Counted from the first letter of the stretch, positions 6,442-15,195 are shown. The stretch: DNA of 21,720 nucleotides from Flavobacteriales bacterium UBA3376 (GCA_002359055.1 DEQC01000058.1:55973-77692), one strand, 5' to 3'. Notes: generated from the sequence alone by a model not told the origin. Numbers and translations are program-made.

Positions 6442-9015
6442 TTATTCGTTTGATTCTGAATCTAATTTATTGTTTTCTTCTGAATTATTATCAATATCTA
6501 TTTGATTTTCATTTGCATTCAATTCATTATCGATGTTTTCATCGGTCAACTCCTCATCAACTTCATCCATAGAAACTTTTGCAACTGCAGCTATTTCATC
6601 ATCTTTTCTCAAATTGATGATACGAACACCTTGAGTTGCTCTTCCCATGACACGCATTTCATGAACAGCAGTTCTGATTGCTACACCTGATTTATTGATA
6701 ACCATCAGATGATCGGTATCTTTTACAGATTTAATTGCAATTAGTTTACCAGTTTTTTCAGTGATATTTAGTGTATTTACACCTTTACCACCACGGTTTG
6801 TCATTCGATAATCGTCAACTTTACTACGTTTTCCGTAACCTTTTTCAGAAACAACTAAAATGGTTTCATTTTCAACATCTTCAACAATTACCATTCCTAT
6901 CACTTCGTTGTCCTCACCATCTAAGTTAATTCCTCTAACTCCAGAAGCTGTTCTACCCATAGGTCTAACTTTTTCGTCTTCAAATCGAATGGCTTTACCT
7001 TCTTTGGAAGCAATCATAATTTGGCTTTTACCATCGGTTAATTTAGCTTCAAGCAATTGATCACCTTCTCGAATAGTAATAGCATTGATACCATTGACAC
7101 GTGGTCTCGAATAAGCTTCCAATGAAGTTTTCTTCACTATACCTTTTTTGGTCACCATGATAACATAATTGTTATTGACGTAATCTTCGTCTTTCAAATC
7201 ATAGGTGTGAATATAAGCTCTGACTTTGTCGTCTTGGTCAATGTTGATAAGATTTTGAATCGCTCTACCTTTAGAAGTTTTAGAACCTTCAGGTATTTCA
7301 AATACTCTCATCCAATAACATTTTCCTTTTTCAGTGAAGAACAACATGTATTGATGGCTGTTTGCAACGACCATATATTCCAAGAAATCTTCATCACGAG
7401 TGGTTGCACCTCTGTTTCCGATACCACCTCTTGACTGTTTTCTATATTCTGTTAATGGAGTACGTTTGATATATCCAGCATGGCTGATGGTCAAAACCAT
7501 TTCTTCATCTGGAATCAAATCTTCGATGTTCATATCACCACCTGCATAGTTGATTTCAGAACGTCTTTCGTCGCCATACTTTTCTTTGATTTCTTCTAAT
7601 TCCTCCTTGATGATTGACATTCTCAAATCTTCATTACTCAAAACTTCTTTTAAGTATTCGATGGTTTTCATCAATTCTTCATACTCCGTTCTGATTTTGT
7701 CAATTTCAAGACCTGTTAAAGTTCTTAAACGAAGTTCGAGTATCGCTCTTGCTTGAATTTCACTCAAATCAAAAGCTTCGATCAAGCCATTTCTCGCTTC
7801 ATCTGGAGTTGGGCTTTCACGTATAATTTTTATCGCTCTATCTAAATCATCTTGAGTTCCGATAACTTTCATGTAACCTTCCAAGATGTGAGCTCTTTCT
7901 TCTGCTTTTCTTAACTCAAATTGAGTACGTCTGACAACTACATCATGTCTATGATTGACGAAATGCAAGATGAGATCTTTCAAGTTGAGTTGCTCAGGTC
8001 TTCCATTGACAAGTGCAATGTTGTTGACACTGAATGAGGATTGTAGGGCTGTATGTTTAAACAAGAGATTTAAGACGATATTTGGAATAGCATCCATTCT
8101 CAAAATGTAAACGATACGCATTCCATTTCTATCGGATTCGTCTCTAATCTCAGCGATTCCTTCGAGTTTACCTTCTTTGATCAAATCAGCCGTTTTAGCA
8201 ATCATATCCGCTTTATTTACCAAATAAGGGATTTCAGTTACAATAATTGCTTCACGACCATTGACTGTTTCGAAATGAGTTTTCCCTCGAATTACAATTC
8301 TACCACGACCGGTTTCAAAGGCTTCTTTTACACCGCTGTATCCATAAATCACACCACCTGTTGGAAAATCTGGCGCTTTGATATATTGAGTCAACTCTTC
8401 TATGGTAATATCGTTATTGTCAATATATGCAACTGTTCCGTCAATTACTTCAGTAAGGTTATGAGGAGCCATGTTGGTAGCCATACCAACTGCAATACCC
8501 GAAGCACCATTGACCAATAAATTAGGAATTCTGGTTGGAAGAACTTTTGGCTCTTCTAAGCTATCGTCAAAATTCAATTGTAAATCAACTGTTTCCTTAT
8601 CGATGTCGGATAGCATTTCTTCAGAAATTTTCTGAAGTCTTGCTTCAGTATAACGCATAGCTGCTGGCGGGTCACCATCGATAGAACCATAGTTACCTTG
8701 TCCATCGACCATCATGTATCGAAGTGACCAAGGCTGTGCCATACGCACCATAGTATCATAAACTGAAAGATCTCCGTGTGGGTGAAATTTACCTAAAACT
8801 TCTCCAACAATACGAGCCGACTTTTTATGCGGCCTGTTGGACATTACACCCAATTCATACATTCCAAATAATACGCGTCTATGTACGGGTTTCAAACCAT
8901 CACGAACGTCTGGTAATGCACGTGATACAATAACCGACATCGAATAGTCGATGTAAGCCGATTTCATTTCATCCTCAATATTAATTGGGATCAACTTTTC
9001 TCCATCATTCGTCAT
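6442..9015 (-). CDS. gyrA: DNA gyrase subunit A
   Basis: The 857-residue A subunit of DNA gyrase (type IIA topoisomerase), which with GyrB introduces negative supercoils. The N-terminal breakage-reunion domain carries the active-site tyrosine Y122 in AAMRYTEARL. The quinolone region reads HPHGDLSVYDTMVRM, with numbering identical to E. coli; position 83 is Leu (codon CTT, 8767-8769) and D87 is intact. The C-terminal pinwheel has a gyrase box variant, NRGGKG, around residues 738-743, which marks gyrase rather than ParC. The last 40 or so residues are a strongly acidic tail. ATG at 9015. It is the first gene of a pair with the TPR gene 5 bp downstream. A 10-bp inverted repeat lies just upstream. 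Confidence 0.98.
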   Translation of the reverse strand: MTNDGEKLIPINIEDEMKSAYIDYSMSVIVSRALPDVRDGLKPVHRRVLFGMYELGVMSNRPHKKSARIVGEVLGKFHPHGDLSVYDTMVRMAQPWSLRYMMVDGQGNYGSIDGDPPAAMRYTEARLQKISEEMLSDIDKETVDLQLNFDDSLEEPKVLPTRIPNLLVNGASGIAVGMATNMAPHNLTEVIDGTVAYIDNNDITIEELTQYIKAPDFPTGGVIYGYSGVKEAFETGRGRIVIRGKTHFETVNGREAIIVTEIPYLVNKADMIAKTADLIKEGKLEGIAEIRDESDRNGMRIVYILRMDAIPNIVLNLLFKHTALQSSFSVNNIALVNGRPEQLNLKDLILHFVNHRHDVVVRRTQFELRKAEERAHILEGYMKVIGTQDDLDRAIKIIRESPTPDEARNGLIEAFDLSEIQARAILELRLRTLTGLEIDKIRTEYEELMKTIEYLKEVLSNEDLRMSIIKEELEEIKEKYGDERRSEINYAGGDMNIEDLIPDEEMVLTISHAGYIKRTPLTEYRKQSRGGIGNRGATTRDEDFLEYMVVANSHQYMLFFTEKGKCYWMRVFEIPEGSKTSKGRAIQNLINIDQDDKVRAYIHTYDLKDEDYVNNNYVIMVTKKGIVKKTSLEAYSRPRVNGINAITIREGDQLLEAKLTDGKSQIMIASKEGKAIRFEDEKVRPMGRTASGVRGINLDGEDNEVIGMVIVEDVENETILVVSEKGYGKRSKVDDYRMTNRGGKGVNTLNITEKTGKLIAIKSVKDTDHLMVINKSGVAIRTAVHEMRVMGRATQGVRIINLRKDDEIAAVAKVSMDEVDEELTDENIDNELNANENQIDIDNNSEENNKLDSESNE

Positions 9016-9036
9016 TTAATCTAATTTTTAATTAGT

Positions 9037-9067
9037 CATTATTTCAAAATTTATCGCTGAAATAATG
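9037..9067. repeat. Perfect 10-bp inverted repeat upstream of gyrA
   Basis: CATTATTTCA (9037-9046) and TGAAATAATG (9058-9067) are separated by 11 bases. The structure lies 22 bases before the gyrA start. On the minus strand its loop and one arm contain AAATTTTG (9045-9052), one mismatch from the -10 consensus TAnnTTTG. It could be an operator or a leader hairpin. No -33 box was found at the right spacing. The rest of the 271-bp gap (9016-9286) shows nothing I can name. Confidence 0.5.
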
Positions 9068-9286
9068 TTAGTTGTTTTATTATTTTGTAACAATTTAATG
9101 TTAGCTAAATCTTTATTTATACGTGTTTATAGAATTTTTCTCTGAAAAAATATTAAACATGCTAAAATATAAACTTTATGTCGTTTTTTAAGCATCAAAA
9201 AGCTATAGTTTTCAACAAAAATCAAGTTAAATTGTGGATATAATTTAGTTCTTCAATCAACTGATTCTTGTGATTTAAATTTTTAT

Positions 9287-10042
9287 TTACGTTTGGTTTT
9301 TAAATTTAATTTTAGTCCGATTGAAAAAGTAAACCAAAATCCCTGTGATTATAAAAAGTACACCTAAAATATAATCGTATCTGATGAACATCAATAATAA
9401 TCCGATTAAGATTAAACCGACGATAATTAAAGATAAAAACACGCTTTCTAAAGCATCTGTTTTCGTTTGAGAAATAGTCCTTTTTCTTATTGCTTTTTGA
9501 TGTCTTTCCCAATTGATTGAACTATTTTTTTCTTCTTCCTCCAAAAGTGATTGATATATTATTGAATGAGATTTGAAATTTTCATTGTAACCAATTGCTC
9601 TGAACGAAACAGGTTCTCTTTGATAACGCAATTCTTTTTTTCGATCAGTGTGAAAACTTTTTACATCCTTCATTAAATCTTCCAAGGATACATACAAATC
9701 CTTTAACTCAAAAAAATTGATTTCAAAATCAGATGTTTTGTCCACATTTTCCTTTATAAAATTCAAAAAATCTATTCTCAACTTCTTTTTATCATCTTTT
9801 TCTGAGGTAAACAATTTTGATTTTATCTCTAAATTTCGGATGGCTTTTTCAACTGGAATGATCAAATGAGCATCAGCATTGTTTTGATTTCTACTCAAGC
9901 CTTCAAGTATTTTATTTTCTTGATTTTCAATCAAATCCAAATCATACATTTCTTGCCATAAAAATGGAATTTGAACAGTGAATTGAAAGCTTTCATCTTC
10001 TAATTTTTTATTTTTATAGTATAAATAAACTGAATGAGACAT
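9287..10042 (-). CDS. Hypothetical protein with two C-terminal membrane helices
   Basis: A 251-residue protein I do not recognise. The first 195 residues are hydrophilic and charged, with acidic and lysine-rich helices. Two TM helices follow at about 201-219 and 224-242, separated by a short RYDY turn, and a basic tail ends the protein. There is no signal peptide, so the bulk is predicted to face the cytoplasm, tail-anchored by the helical hairpin. The ATG is at 10042 with a TAA stop at 9287. It is separated from gyrA by 271 bp and from the divergent hemerythrin gene by 133 bp, so it is probably monocistronic. Confidence 0.7.
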   Translation of the reverse strand: MSHSVYLYYKNKKLEDESFQFTVQIPFLWQEMYDLDLIENQENKILEGLSRNQNNADAHLIIPVEKAIRNLEIKSKLFTSEKDDKKKLRIDFLNFIKENVDKTSDFEINFFELKDLYVSLEDLMKDVKSFHTDRKKELRYQREPVSFRAIGYNENFKSHSIIYQSLLEEEEKNSSINWERHQKAIRKRTISQTKTDALESVFLSLIIVGLILIGLLLMFIRYDYILGVLFIITGILVYFFNRTKIKFKNQT

Positions 10043-10111
10043 TCTAACATAAAATTGTTTGCTAAGGGCAATTTAATCAATTAGAACTACTTAAACTAAG
10101 CTAAAACTCAA

Positions 10112-10119
10112 TATATTTG
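10112..10119 (+). promoter_or_regulatory. Candidate -10 (TATATTTG) for the hemerythrin gene
   Basis: An exact match to TAnnTTTG, 56 bases before the ATG at 10176. There is no TTTG at the usual -33 spacing, so support is partial. Confidence 0.3.
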
Positions 10120-10175
10120 ATATTTTAACAACAATTATACTTTTTAAGTTTTGTTTGACTTTTAAAACTTTTTAG

Positions 10176-10688
10176 ATGAATAAACCCATACATAATTTTT
10201 TCGCAAATGATCATAAAAGAATTGATTCTATTTTAGAAAAAGCCATTGAAAATCCTGAGGCTATCGATATGGATTTATACAAAAAATTTAGGATTGAATT
10301 GTTGACACATATAAAAATGGAGGAAAAAATTCTTTTTCTAAGCGCACAACGCGCGAACAATAATCAACCTTTACCAATTGCCAAACAATTGCGATTGGAG
10401 CATGGAGCGATTACCGCTCTGATGGTGCCTTCGCCCAACAAAGATTTGATAAAAGTTCTGCTTCATGTTTTGGAAAAACACGATTTGAAAGAGGAGGAGA
10501 CAGGTGGAATGTACGATATGTGTGAAAATTTATTAAAAGATCAAATTTCAACTGTTTTACAAGAATTAGCTGCTGTTACCAAAGTTCCAGTTCAGCCTCA
10601 TAACGATGCTCCCATAGCATTGGAATCAGCTAAAAGAGCCTTGAATAGAGCTGGATTTGATTATGATGAAATAGTTAATTTGAAATAA
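10176..10688 (+). CDS. Hemerythrin HHE-domain protein
   Basis: A 170-residue cytoplasmic protein with a hemerythrin-like four-helix fold over residues about 3-115. The di-iron ligand pattern is present: H13 (NDHKRID), H45 and E49 (HIKME), H76 (LEHGAI), and H102 and E106 (HDLKEEE). Related proteins bind a non-heme di-iron site and act in oxygen, nitric oxide or iron-sulfur-cluster stress responses; which applies here is not visible. The C-terminal 50 residues (PVQPHNDAPIALESAKRAL, then GFDYDEIV) lie outside the domain. It stands alone, next to the remnant of an ABC-2 permease. Confidence 0.85.
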   Translation: MNKPIHNFFANDHKRIDSILEKAIENPEAIDMDLYKKFRIELLTHIKMEEKILFLSAQRANNNQPLPIAKQLRLEHGAITALMVPSPNKDLIKVLLHVLEKHDLKEEETGGMYDMCENLLKDQISTVLQELAAVTKVPVQPHNDAPIALESAKRALNRAGFDYDEIVNLK

Positions 10689-10705
10689 TTCTTGAAAATT
10701 TAAAT

Positions 10706-10960
10706 TTATAAATCTTTTCTATTGAATTTTCTCAACGAGAAATACAAAGGAATGAGTGCCCATAAAGACAATATAAAATAAGTTAGAATCGTTCCTGTTC
10801 CTCCTGTAAAACTCTTTTTAAATACTGCTGTAGTTGCTCCCATCAGTGCGGAAACATCCATTTCCATCAGAGAAACAATTCTCACCAAATCCACCGGATT
10901 CAATGCACTTAAAACTACGATTAGATTTTCAAGTGGATAATCAAGGAAATCCAGTATTTT
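10706..10960 (-). pseudogene. Truncated ABC-2 (NosY-like) permease, 3' end only
   Basis: The minus strand encodes only the C-terminus of an ABC-2 type permease: NPVDLVRIVSLMEMD, then DVSALMGATTAVFKK, a hydrophobic helix (TILTYFILSLWALIPLYF) and the closing RKFNRKDL. This resembles the end of NosY-type permeases. The reading frame continues upstream through DYPLENLIVVLSA, which also looks homologous, to a TAG at 10961-10963. The codon at 10901-10903 is TTG, and there is no plausible start or any of the five or so N-terminal TM helices expected in a protein of about 250 residues. I call it a gene remnant; a 65-residue expressed protein from the TTG is the less likely alternative. Confidence 0.65.
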
Positions 10961-11061
10961 CTACTCAAGATTTTATGTGGGAATTATTTCCTGATATGAA
11001 ATCAGGACAATTAACCGATGAATCCGGAAATTCATCAGTTTTCTTTCAGGTCATTGATTAA
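10903..11061 (+). pseudogene. Short plus-strand reading frame, probable remnant or small protein
   Basis: A plus-strand frame from an ATG at 10903 to the stop at 11059-11061 encodes 52 residues (MHLKLRLDFQVDNQGNPVF, then FMWELFPDMKSG and GNSSVFFQVID). I do not recognise it. Its 5' part overlaps the permease remnant antisense, so both cannot be ancestral coding sequence. The segment after about 10950 is the more protein-like part and may be the 3' end of a lost gene. A free-standing small protein remains possible. Confidence 0.35.
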
Positions 11062-11084
11062 TCAAAATTTTAATTAAAATCTAT

Positions 11085-11116
11085 AAAAAAACCGCCAATA
11101 TTGCTAAAGGCGGTTT
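11085..11116 (-). terminator. Intrinsic terminator of the dnaN-pheT-META side
   Basis: AAACCGCC (11089-11096) pairs with GGCGGTTT (11109-11116) around a 12-base loop. On the minus strand the hairpin is followed by a run of seven T, so it terminates leftward transcription 22 bases past the META lipoprotein stop. On the plus strand the T run is only three bases, so it is essentially one-way. Confidence 0.8.
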
Positions 11117-11137
11117 CTATTTGATTTTATAAAATTC

Positions 11138-11563
11138 TTATTTTCTAATGAAATTCATCAGAAGAATTTTCCCTTGGTACAATTTCAATTCTCTCCCGCT
11201 GATTTCATAATTATCGACCAAAGTCAATAAATCTGTAAATGCTTCTTCAACTTCCATTTCTGGACAGGCCATCATGGTCGATAGAATTTCTCCAAATTCC
11301 ATTTTTTCAGGCGTCAGATTTACATTTGTGGAATATTGATTACATCCACCAAAACCAAAGGCTTTGATACCATCTGCTTTATAAAAGCTAAGGCTAACTT
11401 CCTGACCGTTGTAACTGACAACCGTTCCATTTTCGTCCTGAAGTAACCAAGTGCTCGTCGTTATGATTCTTTCTGCTTCTTCAAAGCTTCCTACACTTGA
11501 ACTCATGGTAGAACATGACATCAAAAAAACACTTAGAATCACTGCAAAGACTGATTTTTTCAT
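11138..11563 (-). CDS. META-domain (HslJ-like) lipoprotein
   Basis: A 141-residue predicted lipoprotein. The signal peptide ends in the lipobox FLMSC, with C17 as the lipidated residue. The META domain covers residues about 36-140, with the motif GFGGCNQYS (C74) and the second signature STMMACPE (C100); the two cysteines may pair. HslJ, the E. coli member, is linked to heat shock and novobiocin resistance, but the molecular role of META domains is not settled. It starts 11 bp after the pheT stop codon, so it is probably transcribed with pheT, and it is followed by a one-way terminator. Confidence 0.85.
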   Translation of the reverse strand: MKKSVFAVILSVFLMSCSTMSSSVGSFEEAERIITTSTWLLQDENGTVVSYNGQEVSLSFYKADGIKAFGFGGCNQYSTNVNLTPEKMEFGEILSTMMACPEMEVEEAFTDLLTLVDNYEISGRELKLYQGKILLMNFIRK

Positions 11564-11574
11564 AATTTAAATTC

Positions 11575-14013
11575 TTAGTTTCTTAATTCCGCATTGAAAT
11601 TAGTCTTAAAGTTATAAATTAATTTGTTCATAACCTCTTCAATTTCGACTTCACTTAATGTTTTTCTGTCATTTTGTAATAAGAAACTCATAGCATACGA
11701 CTTTTTCCCACTCGGTAATTTATCTCCTTCATAAACATCAAACAGCTGCATAGACCTGAGTTCTTCAATTCCTAATTGCTGACAGGATTCGTACAATTCT
11801 TTGTATTGAATCTCTTGTTCGATCAATAATGCCAAATCTCTTTTAACAGCTGGGAATTTAGTAATTTCTTTGAATTTAAAATTAAAATTCATTGCAAAAT
11901 TTAAAACCTCATCCCAATTGATTTCAGAAATATACACCTTTTGGTCGATGTCCAATTGCTTCAAAAGGGAATCAGCTACAACTCCTAATTTTGCCAATTC
12001 TAAATCATTGTGTTTCAAAACCAATGCATCCGAAAAGTTTGGATCTGAAATAGCTTCTTCTTTGAGGTCTGCAATCCCAAGTCTATTCAAAACTTGAACA
12101 ACAACTCCTTTCAAAGTGAAGAAATTGGTTGGAGTAGTGGGAGAGGTCCAATTATCAGAAGTTTTATTTCCTGAAATTAAAATGGTCAATTTGTAATTTT
12201 CGGTGTATTTCTCTTTGATTTTATTGTAAACTTTACCAAACTCAAATAGTTTGATATTTTTATTTTTTCGATTGATATTGAAAGCCGTATTTTGCAGCAA
12301 GCCTGGCAGCATCGATTGACGCATCAATGCTAAATCAGAGCTCAATGGATTCAATAATTTAATCGATGAATTTTCATCGAGTTTAAATGTTTTCTGATCA
12401 TTTAATTTAATGACAGAATTATTCATCGCTTCATAAAAACCCAAAGAAATCAAGTTTTGAGCAATTGTATTTTCTATCAATTGTTCATCTTTTTCTTGGT
12501 GATTTACGATTGAAAATGAAACTTTTTTCGGAGGGCTAATTTTATTGTATCCATAAATCCTCAAAACTTCTTCAATCAAATCGACTTCTCTCAAAACATC
12601 TGTTCTGTAAGGAGGAACGTTTACTTCTAAAGTTTCGTTGGATTCAGAGATAATTTTAATATCTAAGAAATTCAAAATTTCTTTGATTTGTTCTCTATGT
12701 AATCTTTCACCCAAAAGTTGATCGATTTTATGATACCTTAAAATCATTGTGGCATCTTCGATTGGATTTGGATAAAAATCGGTGATTTCACCTACCACTT
12801 TTGCATCGGCATATTTCATCAACAATAAAGCTGCTTTTTTCAAAGCGATCAAAGCCATATTTGGGTCAACACCTCTTTCAAATCTAAATGAAGAATCTGT
12901 ATTCAATCCATGAGATTTTGCAGCTTTTCTTACTGCAACTGGATCAAAGTATGCACTTTCTAAAAATATTTTTGTTGTAGTTTGAGTTACACCTGAATTC
13001 AATCCACCATAAACTCCAGCCATGCACATACCTTCTTTTGTATCGCATATCATCAATTCATGACCTTCTAAAGTATATTCAACTTCATCAAGTGCTTTGA
13101 ATTTTGTACCCTTTGGCAATTTTTGAACCATGATTTTATTGCCATTGATTTTATCAGCATCAAATGCATGAAGAGGTTGTCCCAAATCATGTAAAATGAA
13201 ATTTGTGATATCGACCACATTATTGGTGGGGTTGATATCAATTGCTTTCAATCGTTCTTGAAGCCAATCAGGTGATTCTTTAACTTTTATATTTTCAAAA
13301 TAGAGACCCGCGTAGCGCTTTGCCAATTCTGGTTCTTTGATTTCAATTTCTATTGGACAATTTCCATTGTGTTCCAATTCATCAAATTCCTTTGTATCGA
13401 TTGGATTCAATGAAGTTTTAACATTGAGAACGTTCAAAGCCGCGTTCAGATCTCTTGCAACTCCATAATGGCTCATAGCATCTGAGCGATTGGGAGTCAA
13501 TCCGATTTCAATCTGAACATCAGAATTGGTATTGTTATCGATCAATTCACTCAAAGGCGTTCCCAATTTATAGGAAGGTTCTAAAACCCAAATTCCTTCG
13601 TTGTTTTCGCTCACACCAAGTTCAGCTTCCGAACAAATCATACCGAAAGATTCGGTACCTCTCAATTTAGCTTTTTTGATTTTGAAACTACCACCATCTG
13701 GCGTTGGAAGTTCACTTCCTATGGTAGCTACAGCGACTTTTTGTTCTTCTGCGATATTGGGAGCACCACATACAATTTGCAAATGTTCTCCAGTTCCAAC
13801 ATCCACCATTGCCACTTTCAATTTATCAGCATTGGGGTGTTTATCGACCGAAATCACTTTTCCGACAACTACGCCTTCTAAATTATTTTTCGCACTTCCT
13901 TTTTCTTCAAGACCTTCTACCTCTAAACCGGTATTGGTCAAAATTTCACTTACTTTTTGGACTTCCAGATCAGTTTTTATATGAGTTGAAAGCCAATTAT
14001 ATGATATTTTCAT
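11575..14013 (-). CDS. pheT: Phenylalanine-tRNA ligase beta subunit
   Basis: The 812-residue beta subunit of the alpha2-beta2 phenylalanyl-tRNA synthetase, which binds tRNA-Phe and edits mischarged Tyr-tRNA. The order is: N-terminal B1 segment (MKISYNWLSTHIKT); OB-fold tRNA-binding domain (residues about 40-150, with HPNADKLKVAMVDVG and IVCGAPNI); B3/B4 editing module (about 210-380, with HAFDADKI and ESAYFDPVAVRKAAKSHGLN); B5 domain (about 405-475); core with RQSMLPGLL; and the C-terminal anticodon-binding FDX-ACB domain (about 719-811, FPAVKRDLALL). Length fits the family (about 790-820). pheS is not in the window. The gene lies 63 bp downstream of dnaN, with no clear terminator between them. 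Confidence 0.97.
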   Translation of the reverse strand: MKISYNWLSTHIKTDLEVQKVSEILTNTGLEVEGLEEKGSAKNNLEGVVVGKVISVDKHPNADKLKVAMVDVGTGEHLQIVCGAPNIAEEQKVAVATIGSELPTPDGGSFKIKKAKLRGTESFGMICSEAELGVSENNEGIWVLEPSYKLGTPLSELIDNNTNSDVQIEIGLTPNRSDAMSHYGVARDLNAALNVLNVKTSLNPIDTKEFDELEHNGNCPIEIEIKEPELAKRYAGLYFENIKVKESPDWLQERLKAIDINPTNNVVDITNFILHDLGQPLHAFDADKINGNKIMVQKLPKGTKFKALDEVEYTLEGHELMICDTKEGMCMAGVYGGLNSGVTQTTTKIFLESAYFDPVAVRKAAKSHGLNTDSSFRFERGVDPNMALIALKKAALLLMKYADAKVVGEITDFYPNPIEDATMILRYHKIDQLLGERLHREQIKEILNFLDIKIISESNETLEVNVPPYRTDVLREVDLIEEVLRIYGYNKISPPKKVSFSIVNHQEKDEQLIENTIAQNLISLGFYEAMNNSVIKLNDQKTFKLDENSSIKLLNPLSSDLALMRQSMLPGLLQNTAFNINRKNKNIKLFEFGKVYNKIKEKYTENYKLTILISGNKTSDNWTSPTTPTNFFTLKGVVVQVLNRLGIADLKEEAISDPNFSDALVLKHNDLELAKLGVVADSLLKQLDIDQKVYISEINWDEVLNFAMNFNFKFKEITKFPAVKRDLALLIEQEIQYKELYESCQQLGIEELRSMQLFDVYEGDKLPSGKKSYAMSFLLQNDRKTLSEVEIEEVMNKLIYNFKTNFNAELRN

Positions 14014-14076
14014 AAATAATTTTACTCGTATTTGACTTAAAAACAGTGGATAAAAAATCCTTTATTTCAGTCAGCA

Positions 14077-15195
14077 CTATGCATTTAACATTACTGGCAT
14101 CACCAACATCAGAATATCTTCACCATCTTCTAATCCATCCACTGGTCTGATGATTCCTGCTCTGCTTGGTTCAGACATTTCAAGTGTGATATCATCTGAT
14201 TCTAAATTGTTTAAAATCTCAATTAAAAACTTAGAATTGAAACCAATTTGCATATCTGATCCGTTATAATCACATGGCAATCTCTCTTCAGCTTTACTTG
14301 AAAAATCAACATCTTCTGCATTGATAGTCAAAGAGCTTCCTGACAATTTCAATCGAACTTGATTGGTGGTTTTGTTAGAGAAAATTGCAACACGTCTTAG
14401 CGATGTCAAGAATAAATTTCTGTTGATCGTCAAAACATTTGGATTTTCTTTCGGAATTACCGCTTCATAGTTTGGATATTTTCCGTCGATCAAACGACAA
14501 GTCAAAATAATGTTTTGGAAAGTAAAGCGGGTATTGGTTTCATTGTATTCAACATTAACGTCATCATTTGAACCTGATAAAATATTTCTCAATAAGTTCA
14601 AAGGTTTTTTAGGCATTATGTATTCTGCTTCAACCTCAGAGTTCAAATCTGTACGTGTATATTTAACCAATCGATGAGCATCAGTGGCTACAAAACGGAA
14701 GTTATCTGTTCCTGCTTGGAAAAACACTCCTGTCATTACAGGTCTCAACTCATCATTACCCGTTGCAAAAATTGTTTTAGAAATTGCTTCTGACAAAACT
14801 CCTGCTTTGAGTTGAGTTACATTTGCATCTTGAATATCAGGTGTTTGCGGATATTCTTCAGCAGCTTCTAAAGCGATTTGATAATTACCTTGTTCAGAGA
14901 CAATTTCCATCAAATTTTCTTCTTTTTGAATAAAAGTCAATGGTTGTTCTGGAAAAGTCTTTAAAGTATCGGCAAGAATTTTCGATGGAATTGCAATTTT
15001 TGATGAATCGGTAGATTCAACTTCCAAGGTGGTAGAAATTGTAGTTTCTAAATCTGAACCTGTGATTTTTAATTGGTTACCATCTAATTCGAATAAAAAA
15101 TTATCTAAAATCGGTAAAGTATTATTGGTATTAATCACCCCACTGATTAGGTTGACGTTTTTCAATAAGTTACTGCTTGATACAATGAATTTCAT
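14077..15195 (-). CDS. dnaN: DNA polymerase III beta subunit (sliding clamp)
   Basis: The 372-residue sliding clamp that tethers the replicative polymerase and many repair proteins to DNA as a head-to-tail dimer. Three clamp domains of about 120 residues follow each other. Visible family features are NTLPILDNFLFE and DLETTIS near the N-terminus, the RPVMTGVFF strand, FVATDAHRL, and the C-terminal hydrophobic pocket element ending in LVMPVMLNA. Length matches the family (about 366-380). dnaA is not adjacent, so this does not mark the replication origin. A TATTTTTG -10 box lies about 30 bases upstream. Confidence 0.98.
   Translation of the reverse strand: MKFIVSSSNLLKNVNLISGVINTNNTLPILDNFLFELDGNQLKITGSDLETTISTTLEVESTDSSKIAIPSKILADTLKTFPEQPLTFIQKEENLMEIVSEQGNYQIALEAAEEYPQTPDIQDANVTQLKAGVLSEAISKTIFATGNDELRPVMTGVFFQAGTDNFRFVATDAHRLVKYTRTDLNSEVEAEYIMPKKPLNLLRNILSGSNDDVNVEYNETNTRFTFQNIILTCRLIDGKYPNYEAVIPKENPNVLTINRNLFLTSLRRVAIFSNKTTNQVRLKLSGSSLTINAEDVDFSSKAEERLPCDYNGSDMQIGFNSKFLIEILNNLESDDITLEMSEPSRAGIIRPVDGLEDGEDILMLVMPVMLNA

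Noticed and set aside
9230..9242. TTGTGGATA near gyrA resembling a DnaA box (also GTGGATAA before pheT at about 14047)
   Set aside because: Single, imperfect copies with no cluster and no dnaA gene or AT-rich unwinding element pattern; chance matches in AT-rich DNA. No origin called.
9016..9286. Possible small RNA or riboswitch in the gyrA upstream gap
   Set aside because: Apart from the inverted repeat at 9037-9067 no conserved riboswitch core, terminator or promoter pair is visible.
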